Part shown: piece by piece, positions 25,159-33,443 of the stretch
Numbering within the stretch: the stretch's first letter is position 1
How the letters are laid out: the number at the start of each line of letters is the position of its first letter
Assembly: GCF_036825535.1 (NCBI RefSeq)
Contig: NZ_CP098812.1
Span: forward strand, 1,550,001-1,614,000
Length of the DNA: 64,000 bases
DNA from: Parasalinivibrio latis
Lineage (GTDB): Bacteria; Pseudomonadota; Gammaproteobacteria; Enterobacterales; Vibrionaceae
Direction: 5' to 3'
The notes under the pieces: generated by a model
What the model saw: only the letters and a program-made list of their open reading frames with translations
The model's database searches: none
What the model was told of the DNA's origin: nothing
Made by a program: the position numbers and the translations under genes

Positions 25159-26373
25159 TTACTTCAGGCCCATGCAGTTGGCATAGTAAGTTACCGTCGC
25201 CGGCCAGTCTGAAAATATCCCTTTGATACCAACATCTTTCGCCAGCACGTCGAGCAGTTCAAACATCACGCCATCGCTGTCGGTGACATCTTTAATTGAC
25301 TGATAGTACCAGCCGCCACCGCTTTTGAGCGGGCCAGATCGCTCGAGGGTCCAGGTAATGACATTCAGCCCCGCATCCTTGGCTTTTTCCGCATAGGCGG
25401 ACGGAACGATCTTCCCGTCTTTTATAGTCACTAACATCCACATTGGCGGGGCGATGTAATTTACACCTATATCAGCGAGTTCTTTCATTGATGGCTTGAA
25501 CGTTGCTGCATTGTTGGAATCAAACCCTTCTACGTTGTAGCGATCATCCAGATAGACCGCTTGCTTGCCGAATTCGGGTTCATTTTTAGTCCAGTAAAGG
25601 ACATCTTCCAGGTTAAATGACTGAGCATAGACATCCGAGGCAGGAATGCCTGCGGCTTTGTATTCGTCAATCATCTTCTGAGCGTAATCTTGCTGGCTGA
25701 AACCATTGAATGGCATTTCAACAGAAGGAGATTTCAGCTCTGGTGTAAACTTAGCGCCCAATGATTTAAACAATTCAATAGATTCTGCATGGGTCATTAA
25801 GGTACCGGTTTCTGCAGAATAAAGGTCAGTGCGCCAACCGGCTGTACCATCCAGGTATTGATCAACCGTTTTTGCGTTTGTATTGGCTGCATCCATTTTT
25901 CCTTGCAGGGTACGAAACTCCGCAAGAGTGATATCTGATGTACGGCATTCTGCGGATGCTTTCCTGTCGCCGTCTGCAGGTTGAAAGCCTTTGGTACACT
26001 TCTCTGCCAGTGGGGACACCAGAATATTGGTGGTTGTATGCAGGTCATTTTGAGCATGACGACAGACCAGTTCCTTGTCTTTGGTAAACGTCACGTCACA
26101 TTCGAGGATGCCAGCTCCCATTCTGGCTGCGGCTTTGTTGGATTCAACAGTATGTTCTGGGAACTGCATCGGAGCACCACGGTGACCAATAGAAAAGTCA
26201 GTTTGCTTGAATTCCATCGATGCACAGGAAAGTAATTTTTCCTTTAGAGAACTCTCCGCCATACGGTCTATGAGGTAATAAGGACGGGGACCGACTTCAA
26301 CGTCTGCCGCAACTGCAGGCATGGCGTATAATGCACCCAAAAACAGAGGTGCCAGATATAGAGTTTTTTTCAT
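25159..26373 (-). CDS. glpQ: Periplasmic glycerophosphodiester phosphodiesterase
   Basis: The 404-aa secreted GDPD enzyme should release glycerol 3-phosphate from glycerophosphodiesters in the periplasm. Residues 1-23 form a signal peptide ending AVAADVE. The catalytic domain shows IGHRGAPMQFPEHTVESN, ECDVTFTKDKELVCRHAQND and a C-terminal GIKGIFSDWPATVTYY. It is longer than E. coli GlpQ (358 aa), with insertions around residues 130-185 typical of the larger secreted GDPDs, so the symbol is by function and location. Its product could enter GlpABC metabolism after import; no glpT is present here. Confidence 0.87.
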   Translation of the reverse strand: MKKTLYLAPLFLGALYAMPAVAADVEVGPRPYYLIDRMAESSLKEKLLSCASMEFKQTDFSIGHRGAPMQFPEHTVESNKAAARMGAGILECDVTFTKDKELVCRHAQNDLHTTTNILVSPLAEKCTKGFQPADGDRKASAECRTSDITLAEFRTLQGKMDAANTNAKTVDQYLDGTAGWRTDLYSAETGTLMTHAESIELFKSLGAKFTPELKSPSVEMPFNGFSQQDYAQKMIDEYKAAGIPASDVYAQSFNLEDVLYWTKNEPEFGKQAVYLDDRYNVEGFDSNNAATFKPSMKELADIGVNYIAPPMWMLVTIKDGKIVPSAYAEKAKDAGLNVITWTLERSGPLKSGGGWYYQSIKDVTDSDGVMFELLDVLAKDVGIKGIFSDWPATVTYYANCMGLK

Positions 26374-26604
26374 TTTGCTACTTCCATTGTCTGAAAAACG
26401 CCAATATAGAGTGATTTATATTGCAGATTGACGATGGTTACATTTCCGTTTAGAGAAAAAATTACACAGCTTTAAAAAGAGTGATGCGCCAGTAGCATAT
26501 CTGATCCAAGGTTACCGTAACTTAGGTATATCGTCTGGGAATACTGGTGCAGTTGTCCTAGAGTAGTCTTATAAACAACGCATTGGACAGGGAGGTTTAG
26601 GATT

Positions 26605-27162
26605 ATGTCAAAGCAGTTTACTAATATTTCAGATCGTCATATTGCATTTATTGAACAACAGAAAATATTTTTTGTGGCAACTGCAGCGCCGGAAGGCCGG
26701 GTGAATGTTTCGCCCAAAGGCATGGATTCGCTTAAAGTTCTTGGAGCAAACAAGGTAATTTGGTTGAACTATACAGGCAGTGGTAATGAAACCGCAGCAC
26801 ATTTACTGGAATCGCCGCGGATGACACTTATGTTTTGTGCCTTTGAAGGTTCTCCGGAAATCGTGCGTCTTTATGGTACAGCGACAGTATTACATTGTGA
26901 TGATGAAAAATGGGAAGACTATATTAACCAGTTCGAAGATCCGGCTGGTGCACGCCAGATATTTTTGTTGGATGTGGATCTTGTCCAATCATCCTGTGGA
27001 ATGTCAGTTCCATTATATGATTACGTACAGGAAAGAAATGATCTTAAGAAATGGCATCACAAGAAAACCAGTGATGAATTGAGAGAATATTGGAAAAAGA
27101 AAAACAGTGTCAGCATTGATGGTAAAGAAACGCGCATTACTGAGTTGACCAATAAAAAGTAA
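26605..27162 (+). CDS. Pyridoxamine 5'-phosphate oxidase-like flavoprotein
   Basis: A 185-aa member of the PNPOx-like split-barrel FMN-binding fold. The N-terminal pattern IEQQKIFFVATAAPEGRVNVSPKGMDSLKVL and the GSGNETAAHLLESPRMTLMFCAFEG stretch are typical of uncharacterised general-stress-type members (landmarks around residues 16-80). PLP synthesis itself is unlikely, because the PdxH residues are not evident. It may bind FMN, F420-like or heme cofactors; the substrate is unknown. The C terminus is lysine-rich. It is a single gene preceded by GGGAGG, followed by a hairpin, and starts an AT-richer stretch. Confidence 0.82.
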   Translation: MSKQFTNISDRHIAFIEQQKIFFVATAAPEGRVNVSPKGMDSLKVLGANKVIWLNYTGSGNETAAHLLESPRMTLMFCAFEGSPEIVRLYGTATVLHCDDEKWEDYINQFEDPAGARQIFLLDVDLVQSSCGMSVPLYDYVQERNDLKKWHHKKTSDELREYWKKKNSVSIDGKETRITELTNKK

Positions 27163-27553
27163 AACCCCGCTTTCTGGAGCGGGTATTACATGCCCGCTCA
27201 CTTTCACACCCGATCCTCGCTACCACAACAATAAATGGCCTTTGTCCTGAAAGATATGCCCAATACGGTATTAAGATCTTTTAGGTATACCCATAAAGAT
27301 CCTTTTATGATCTTAAATAATGATCACCTGAATATCCTGTCAGGAAAATAATTCCTCATAAGAGGGAAATTTTCTGCTTAAATTATTTGTGAGCGACATA
27401 AATAAGTGAGAATAAATTTCAAACAATATGTGGTGTTAAATTAGTCACTATGCTAGGTTATTAATAAATCAAATGTGACACAACTGTCTCATTATAGAGA
27501 ATCAGTGAGTTGCCCACTGGTTTGACTGATACTTAATCGTACATGGAAGACGT
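27163..27553. other. 391-bp AT-rich intergenic region with inverted repeats
   Basis: No credible gene is present. The first hairpin (27166-27183, CCCGCT / AGCGGG) may end the upstream gene. Further on, TTAAGATC at 27271-27278 is repeated inverted at 27309-27316, with the perfect palindrome GGTATACC at 27284-27291 between them. A looser inverted repeat lies near 27344-27375. Promoter elements for the nucleotidyltransferase-like gene should lie here but none is clear. Confidence 0.55.
27166..27183 (+). terminator. Hairpin after the PNPOx-like gene
   Basis: CCCGCT and AGCGGG pair around TTCTGG, three bases after the stop, with only a weak T tail. Confidence 0.5.
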
Positions 27554-28393
27554 ATGTTTACTGAAAACTTAGATAATATCGTCACCACACTGGTACCTGT
27601 GTTAAAGCAGTTTTGTAGGGGTGAATGTACTATTGCCGTTGGAGGTTCTCATGCACACCAACAAGCTGACAGCTTCTCAGACTTAAACATTTATATCTTC
27701 ACAGATGAAGTCATTTGTAATGACGCCAGAAGTGAGTTGCTGTCGAGTCAGATAGATGGGGTGGATACGGTTATTTCCTGGGGGGATGAATCAGAGCTGA
27801 CCCAGGCTGGGACTGATTTTATCTACAATGGAACTCAAATTGAGTGTTGGATACGTTCTACCAAGTGTATCGAAGACAGTATAAAAGCATGCTGTGAAGG
27901 GAAGGTAGACAAAGACGTCGTGAGTTGGTCTACAAAGGGATATTACAGTTTTGGGATCCTTTCTGATCTCCCCAAGTTGATCCCAATCTATGATCCTCAA
28001 AATATCCTTACCCACTGGAAAGATGATACGCGAAATTACCCGGATGCCTTGCGCGAAAATATCACGTCACAATATCTTTCTGTGGCAGAGTGTTGTGCAG
28101 AAAACCCGCAGTATATTGCTGCGATTGAGAGAAATGATGTTATGTATGCTATTGGTGTGGTTCACCAGGCCGTACATAGTCTTATTCAAGTGGTTTTTGC
28201 AAAGAACCGGTGTTATTTCCCTGGGGATAAAAGGATCCTTTCCAATTTGAATCGATTAGCCTGCAAGCCAGAAGCATTTGAAGAGCGTATTCGTAACTTG
28301 ATTTGGCCTAATGCTGAGTTTTCAAAGGAATCTCTTTTTGCTCAGAGAGAAGAACTTTTACGTTTAGTGAAAGAAACAAAAGCTATCGGCTGA
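27554..28393 (+). CDS. Nucleotidyltransferase-fold protein, possibly catalytically altered
   Basis: The 279-aa protein starts with a nucleotidyltransferase superfamily pattern: AVGGSHAHQQADSFSDLNIY (about residues 28-47), equal to the usual GGS-x9-13-S-D-x-D-x-Y/F signature. In classical enzymes the second acidic residue is aspartate; here it is asparagine (SDLN). The later strand reads IECWI (about 94-98), offering glutamate where D is usual. The C-terminal 150 residues are helical, resembling the DUF4037-like accessory domain of aminoglycoside and lincosamide nucleotidyltransferase relatives. Antibiotic modification, tRNA or toxin-like roles are all possible, and none can be assigned. GGAAGA precedes the ATG. 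It stands alone in an AT-rich stretch. Confidence 0.72.
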   Translation: MFTENLDNIVTTLVPVLKQFCRGECTIAVGGSHAHQQADSFSDLNIYIFTDEVICNDARSELLSSQIDGVDTVISWGDESELTQAGTDFIYNGTQIECWIRSTKCIEDSIKACCEGKVDKDVVSWSTKGYYSFGILSDLPKLIPIYDPQNILTHWKDDTRNYPDALRENITSQYLSVAECCAENPQYIAAIERNDVMYAIGVVHQAVHSLIQVVFAKNRCYFPGDKRILSNLNRLACKPEAFEERIRNLIWPNAEFSKESLFAQREELLRLVKETKAIG

Positions 28394-28422
28394 TAAAAAA
28401 TCCCATTTCACCAAGACTTAGC

Positions 28423-29010
28423 TCAGCACCCACTGACTACATAAGACACTAAGGCGTCTCCTTTGGCGTTGTTTCTAGGTGTTGCATACCTTATATAGCA
28501 ATTTGTGGCTTTTATATCATCAGCATTTTCAGCATAAGCGTTATGTGCAATGACGTGGATTCCTTTCTTATTTTCAGGAGGGTACGGAGCTACCCACAAG
28601 ACATCGCGATTTGGGGCCGGCTCATTACGAGTGTGCACTAACCAGAAATCTTTAATATCAATACTCATGGCTTCAAAGATTTCCGGAATGCCGTCCAGTG
28701 TAAGATCGTTGTAGCTACAATCACTGTTGAGTGAAATATCCCAGTCACCTGAATAAACTGCTCCCCAATGAATAGATGCTCCTTCTACCACAGAGTAATT
28801 TTGAGTCCCGCAAATACTTAGTTTATCTTTCAATTGATAAAGTGTTGCCGCTTCCTGCATTGAACCGGCAATGGCTTTTACTGCTGATTTTTTAGCATCA
28901 GATGAAAAATTGAGGAACTTTGGTGCAGCTGTCACCGAAAGGATCCCAAGAATAACAATGACAACAACAAGCTCAATGAGGGTGAAACCCTGTTTGTGGA
29001 TTTTGGGCAT
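28423..29010 (-). CDS. Orphan MSHA-type type IV pilin
   Basis: The N terminus MPKIHKQGFTLIELVVVIVI is a type IV prepilin: a short basic leader, the PilD cleavage site between G and F, glutamate at mature position 5 and a long hydrophobic helix continuing to about residue 30. The sequence LGILSVTAAPKFLNFSSDAK after it is characteristic of MshA-like pilins, and cysteines in LSICGTQ, SDCSYN, TNCYIRY and VVSGC could form disulfides in the globular domain. I start at 29010; an ATG at 29019 is possible and upstream starts would give an improbably long leader. No other pilus gene is nearby, so assembly would depend on a machine encoded elsewhere. Confidence 0.88.
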   Translation of the reverse strand: MPKIHKQGFTLIELVVVIVILGILSVTAAPKFLNFSSDAKKSAVKAIAGSMQEAATLYQLKDKLSICGTQNYSVVEGASIHWGAVYSGDWDISLNSDCSYNDLTLDGIPEIFEAMSIDIKDFWLVHTRNEPAPNRDVLWVAPYPPENKKGIHVIAHNAYAENADDIKATNCYIRYATPRNNAKGDALVSYVVSGC

Positions 29011-29150
29011 ACTTTCCATAGTAACCACTACCTGTAGTCCAAATGACACACCATTATTGATTTGTGTGTTAATAGATGCAATATGCGACTGATTTGTATG
29101 GGATGGATTTTTCAATATTAGTGGCTTGGGTATCGCTATTATTTTGAAAA

Positions 29151-29176
29151 TAAAAAAGCCAACCCGAAGGTTGGCT
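29151..29176 (-). terminator. Rho-independent terminator of the dihydroorotase gene
   Basis: AGCCAACC and GGTTGGCT form an 8-bp stem with a tetraloop, followed on the minus strand by six T. It lies 22 bases after the stop. Confidence 0.9.
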
Positions 29177-29198
29177 GATTTTAATTAATCAGGTTTGG

Positions 29199-30545
29199 TT
29201 AGCGACTGAACTCGAGACGTTGTGAGTAACGTTGTTCAGCGTGGTTCCCGTTTTCAAAAGCAATTTCACCGTTTACCAGTGTCATTTCTACGCTGGTTCC
29301 GAATGTGTAACCTTCGAAAGGAGACCAGTTGCATTGATAGAACATGTTATCCTTGCTAACGGTATGGGGCTTGTTCATATCAACCAGTACCAGGTCAGCC
29401 CAGTAACCTTCGCGAATAAAGCCTCGATCTTTCACTTGGTAGCGAACCGCCGGGGCATGTGCGGTCTTTTGTACCACCAAACCGAGGTCGAATTCACCGC
29501 GGTGATAAAATTCAAGTGCAGATTGCAGGGCGTGTTGAACCAATGGTACTCCTGATGGGGCATTGAAGTAGGTACCCTGTTTTTCATCCCAGGTATGAGG
29601 GGCATGGTCGGTTGCGATGATGTCGATAACGCCATCTTTCACCGCCTGAACCAGAGCATCCTGGTGCCATTTGTCTTTGACAGAAGGGTTGCATTTGATC
29701 TGGGAGCCCAGTGTTTCGTAATCATCGCGGTTGAAGAACAGGTGGTGAACACACACCTCTGCCGTGATCTGTTTGCTCGCCAGCTCTTCAAGGGTCTTGG
29801 CAGGTTCAAACTGATAAAGTTCGTCTGCGGTCGTCAGGTGCAACACATGCAGGCGGGTACCATGCTCTTTGGCAAGGTTTACTGCCAGTTGAGAAGATTT
29901 CAGGCAGGCCTCTGCAGAACGAATACGTGCGTGTTCGTGCATTGGAACGTCTTCACCATAACGTTCCTTGTAGATGGCTTCCAGTTCACTGATCATCGGC
30001 GTATCTTCGCAGTGAGTAGCAATGAGCACCGGGCTGTCTGCAAAAATGGAAGCCAGGGTTTCCGGGTTATTAACCAGCATGTTGCCGGTAGAGGCTCCCA
30101 TGAAGACCTTTACGCCACAAGCCTGGTTGGGATCTAACCGGCGAATCTCATCGATATTGTCATTGGTTGCACCAAGATAGAACGCGTAATTGGCGAAACT
30201 GCTTTTTGCTGCTCGTTCGTACTTTTCTTCGAGTGCTTCAAGGGTGGTTGTTTGAGGGTTTACATTTGGCATTTCCATATAGGTGGTAATGCCGCCGGCT
30301 ACAGCTGATTTTGATTCTGAGGCGATAGTGCCCTTAGTAGGGAAGCCGGGCTCACGGAAATGAACTTGATCATCAATCATACCGGGTAACAGGTGTTTGC
30401 CCGTCGCATCAATGACTCGTGCATCAGCAGGTGCATCGATACCTGTGCTGATTTTCTCAATACGGCCATTGCTAACCAGTACATCGGTTAGTTCGATATT
30501 GTTTTCATTTACGATTGTTGCATTTTTAAACAACAGAGTGGTCAT
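29199..30545 (-). CDS. Dihydroorotase, class I-like, with QxH metal motif
   Basis: This amidohydrolase should cyclise carbamoyl aspartate to dihydroorotate in pyrimidine synthesis. At 448 aa it belongs to the class I/PyrC-like group rather than the 348-aa class II PyrC of E. coli. Visible residues are GMIDDQVHFREPG (about 58-70), the lysine in GVKVFMGAS that is normally carboxylated, ATHCED, LHVLHLTTADE and IATDHAPHTWDEK. The first metal motif, usually HxH, reads QVH. I choose the start at 30545 because AGGAAG lies before it. An allantoinase or dihydropyrimidinase-like role cannot be excluded. No other pyrimidine gene is adjacent. Confidence 0.85.
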   Translation of the reverse strand: MTTLLFKNATIVNENNIELTDVLVSNGRIEKISTGIDAPADARVIDATGKHLLPGMIDDQVHFREPGFPTKGTIASESKSAVAGGITTYMEMPNVNPQTTTLEALEEKYERAAKSSFANYAFYLGATNDNIDEIRRLDPNQACGVKVFMGASTGNMLVNNPETLASIFADSPVLIATHCEDTPMISELEAIYKERYGEDVPMHEHARIRSAEACLKSSQLAVNLAKEHGTRLHVLHLTTADELYQFEPAKTLEELASKQITAEVCVHHLFFNRDDYETLGSQIKCNPSVKDKWHQDALVQAVKDGVIDIIATDHAPHTWDEKQGTYFNAPSGVPLVQHALQSALEFYHRGEFDLGLVVQKTAHAPAVRYQVKDRGFIREGYWADLVLVDMNKPHTVSKDNMFYQCNWSPFEGYTFGTSVEMTLVNGEIAFENGNHAEQRYSQRLEFSR

Positions 30546-30676
30546 GTTCACTTCCTTTTGTCGCGAAAACGCAGGCACTTTGGAGAGAGAAAGTACCCGA
30601 AAGCCTGCTGCCAGTTCGGTTTACAGGCTGTACGGCGCTATAGTCTAGCGTAAACGATTGCACGGGTCACCAGATG

Positions 30677-30704
30677 TAAAAAAACGGTGGCTAAAAAGCC
30701 ACCG
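30677..30704 (-). terminator. Rho-independent terminator of the chemoreceptor gene
   Basis: CGGTGGCT and AGCCACCG form an 8-bp stem with a four-base loop, followed on the minus strand by seven T. Confidence 0.9.
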
Positions 30705-30732
30705 CTGTCTTTGTAACGACTTGTTAAATTGA

Positions 30733-32733
30733 CTAAAGGGTAAACCGGTGAACGAGGTCATTTTGAATATGAGCCTGCTCATCAATAACATGCCCGGTGT
30801 TTGCTACTTCCTCCATAGACTGGTAACTCTCTTCAGTCAGATGGCTGATATCTTCAATGTTCTTGGATATCTCCATCGATACTTTTCGCTGTTCGTCTGC
30901 AGCCTGGGCAATTTGGCTGCTCATATCGCTGATCAACAGGATTGCCGCCTCAATTTCTTCCATTGCACTGTTGGCATCCGACGCGAGGATGATGCTGGCT
31001 TCCATTTCCTGGACGCAGTCCTGCATGACACTCATGGCTGATGTCGAGCTTTCCTGAAGGCGGGCGATCATTGATTCAATTTCAGCGGTTGAATCAGTTG
31101 TCCGCTTTGCCAATACGCGGACTTCATCAGCCACAACAGCGAAGCCGCGTCCTTGCTCACCTGCCCGCGCTGCTTCTATGGCTGCGTTAAGGGCAAGGAG
31201 GTTGGTTTGGTCGGCAATATTACGGATAACGTCCAGGATTGACCCGATGTTAAGGCTCATATCCTTCAATGATCTTACTGCTTCCTCTGACTCATTTAGA
31301 CGATTTGACAGCTCATGTGAAGTGCTGATATTCCGGCTCATAACGTCACGGCCGCGTGCGGCAGAGTCACTGACATCGTGGACATGCTGAAGGGTACTTT
31401 GTGCGCTGGAGAAAACGGCTTCGGCGGAGTGATCCATTTCTGTCATTGCGGCTGCAACTGTCGTGGTTTGGTTACGCTGTAAGTTGAGTTTCTCTTTTGC
31501 GGACTGTGTTGCTGCCTGGTTTTCTTCTGCAATCTGGGCCTGTTGTTCCGCACCGTCCTGAATTTTACGGAGAACTCCCTGAAGTTGATCCGCCAGTGTA
31601 TTGATGTGGCCGCTCAATTCACCAAATTCATCGTGCTGGATGATTTCAATGCGTTTAGTCATATTCCCGGAAGCCAGGCTTTCCAGAGAGGACATCATGT
31701 AACTGGTAGGGCGTCGGACCGAGCGTGAAAGGTGCCACCCGATAAAGATGACCAGAGCCGTTACAGCAGCACCCAGCAGCAAGGTTCTGTAGATACCCTG
31801 ACGGTATTCTTCTGACGCTTGATGGATGGCAGCGTTCATCTGCTGCTGTGCGAGTTCCCGAAACTCTGCCAGTGTCGCCATTGTATGGTCCACTTGTAGA
31901 GACAAATTAGTGATATTGGTATTGAGGGCAGAAGAAGCGAGTACGAATTCCTGGTGTTTATCCAGAACCCCGCCTTTTTTACCTACGTCGGTAATAAACT
32001 GGGATACCAGAGGATCAAAACGTTCTTTCAACGCAGGCATCTGGTTGGTGATACCGCGGTATGCATAATTCAGGTGAGTAACACTTTTGTTGTTCCCGGA
32101 CACTGCTTTTTCAATTTCAGTCAAATCACGGGTTGCCAGGGCATCTGAGGTAATACGCTCGGCATCTGCCAGTTTTACAAAGTAGCTCTTGGATAAGACC
32201 TTCGCGGTAGTATTTCCCTGGCTGTTTATCATCTCCTTCATACCAGTATTAAGTTCAGTGAACAGTGCCTGGTAGCGTCGAACATACTGTTGTAATTCAG
32301 CTTCGGCATGGTGGAGTTTTTCAACATTGCGAATGGCTTGAGCAGCTTCAGAAAAGTAAACGTCCTCCTGCACCTGCAATGAGGTTAACTGGTTTTTTAG
32401 TTGGGGATAGCTGTCGGCAAATACACTCAGTGCTTGAAATGCCGAATCAAATGCCTCTTTGGCAGCAGCAAAGCGCTCTTCAACATCAACTGTCCCACCG
32501 GAGTTATCCGTTGCCAGATAATCCTTGAAAACCTTGTCAGCTTCCAAAAGGCTGACGCTTACCTCGTTGGAAAGTGTCACAAGGGGAACACTTTCTCCGG
32601 TAACCCTTTCCAATTGATGATGGATACTTCCTGCACCATCAAGGGTTAACAGATTTGATGCGACAAAGGCGAGAATGAGAACGCTGAATCCCGCATACAT
32701 CTGGCGAACGACGGAACGCTGTTTTACTTTCAT
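30733..32733 (-). CDS. Methyl-accepting chemotaxis protein
   Basis: A 666-aa chemoreceptor. A transmembrane segment (about 12-30) precedes a large helical periplasmic domain (about 31-315) whose length and repeated helices suggest a four-helix or helical-bimodular ligand-binding domain. A second membrane segment (about 316-336) leads into a HAMP domain (RSVRRPTSYMMSSLESLASGNM). The signalling domain contains the hairpin tip IADQTNLLALNAAIEAARAGEQGRGFAVVADEVRVLA (landmarks near 525-560). No C-terminal CheR-binding pentapeptide is seen. The ligand is unknown. It is a single gene with its own terminator. Confidence 0.95.
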   Translation of the reverse strand: MKVKQRSVVRQMYAGFSVLILAFVASNLLTLDGAGSIHHQLERVTGESVPLVTLSNEVSVSLLEADKVFKDYLATDNSGGTVDVEERFAAAKEAFDSAFQALSVFADSYPQLKNQLTSLQVQEDVYFSEAAQAIRNVEKLHHAEAELQQYVRRYQALFTELNTGMKEMINSQGNTTAKVLSKSYFVKLADAERITSDALATRDLTEIEKAVSGNNKSVTHLNYAYRGITNQMPALKERFDPLVSQFITDVGKKGGVLDKHQEFVLASSALNTNITNLSLQVDHTMATLAEFRELAQQQMNAAIHQASEEYRQGIYRTLLLGAAVTALVIFIGWHLSRSVRRPTSYMMSSLESLASGNMTKRIEIIQHDEFGELSGHINTLADQLQGVLRKIQDGAEQQAQIAEENQAATQSAKEKLNLQRNQTTTVAAAMTEMDHSAEAVFSSAQSTLQHVHDVSDSAARGRDVMSRNISTSHELSNRLNESEEAVRSLKDMSLNIGSILDVIRNIADQTNLLALNAAIEAARAGEQGRGFAVVADEVRVLAKRTTDSTAEIESMIARLQESSTSAMSVMQDCVQEMEASIILASDANSAMEEIEAAILLISDMSSQIAQAADEQRKVSMEISKNIEDISHLTEESYQSMEEVANTGHVIDEQAHIQNDLVHRFTL

Positions 32734-33060
32734 ATCAATAATCCACCAAAAACCATTTCACTTTTCTCTCCGGCAGGGCAGTTATGCGTCGTGGAAATGG
32801 ATAGAAGAGGTTTCAAACCTGCTGGTTATAAGAACTACGCGACGCGAAAAAAGTCCTAGTGACTGTATCGTCATTACATCGCCAAGTTGAACCTTTTGGC
32901 GCGACAACAGGCTGAAACTTTGAGTTGAAACGCAAACTTTTCATTACGTTATGAGAGACTTCACGAATTAAACAAAACGGTGTTCATATTGCTCAGAGTG
33001 TCAGTTTCAAGCATACTGATAGCTCACATGTATCATTACTGGTTTCGTCAGGAGTTGTCT
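32734..33060. other. 327-bp intergenic region, no gene seen
   Basis: This lies between the divergent chemoreceptor and hinT genes and must hold both promoters. I note a short palindrome AGGTTTCAAACCT near 32808 and weak promoter-like hexamers before hinT (TTGCTC and CATACT, 17 bases apart, near 32990). Nothing is firm. Confidence 0.5.
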
Positions 33061-33411
33061 GTGTCGGTAGAGACCATTTTCAGCAAAATCATAAACCGCG
33101 AAGTCCCTGCCGATATTGTCTACCAAGATGATTTGGTAACAGCATTTCGCGATATAAACCCGCGAGCACCCAGCCATATTCTGATTGTGCCGAATCGTTA
33201 TATCCCGACAGTCAACGATGCAACAGACAGTGATGAAGCCGCATTCGGCAGGATGTTTACCGTGGCCCGTAACATTGCCGAGAGTGAAGGTATAAGCGAA
33301 AGTGGGTACCGCCTGATCGTGAACTGCAATAAGCATGGTGGACAGGAGGTTTACCATATCCACATGCACTTAGTTGGCGGGAAACCACTGGGACCAATAC
33401 TGGTTGGTTGA
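33061..33411 (+). CDS. hinT: HIT-family purine nucleoside phosphoramidase
   Basis: HinT hydrolyses purine nucleoside phosphoramidates such as AMP-amines and lysyl-AMP. The 116-aa protein has FSKIINREVPADIVYQDD at the N terminus and the histidine triad VYHIHMHLVGG near the C terminus, with a close match to E. coli HinT (YcfF). I choose the GTG at 33061, where AGGAG lies six to seven bases upstream; upstream in-frame codons give a hydrophobic extension foreign to the family. It leads the hinT-COG3014-ycfL-lpoB-thiK series, as in the corresponding E. coli operon start. Confidence 0.95.
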   Translation: MSVETIFSKIINREVPADIVYQDDLVTAFRDINPRAPSHILIVPNRYIPTVNDATDSDEAAFGRMFTVARNIAESEGISESGYRLIVNCNKHGGQEVYHIHMHLVGGKPLGPILVG

Positions 33412-33443
33412 TGTGACGCCTGTCTCTTCGCTCCTAAACTAAT

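Noticed and set aside
29595..30137. A 180-codon plus-strand frame opposite the dihydroorotase gene
   Set aside because: Fully antisense to a conserved enzyme, with no ribosome-binding site or domain.
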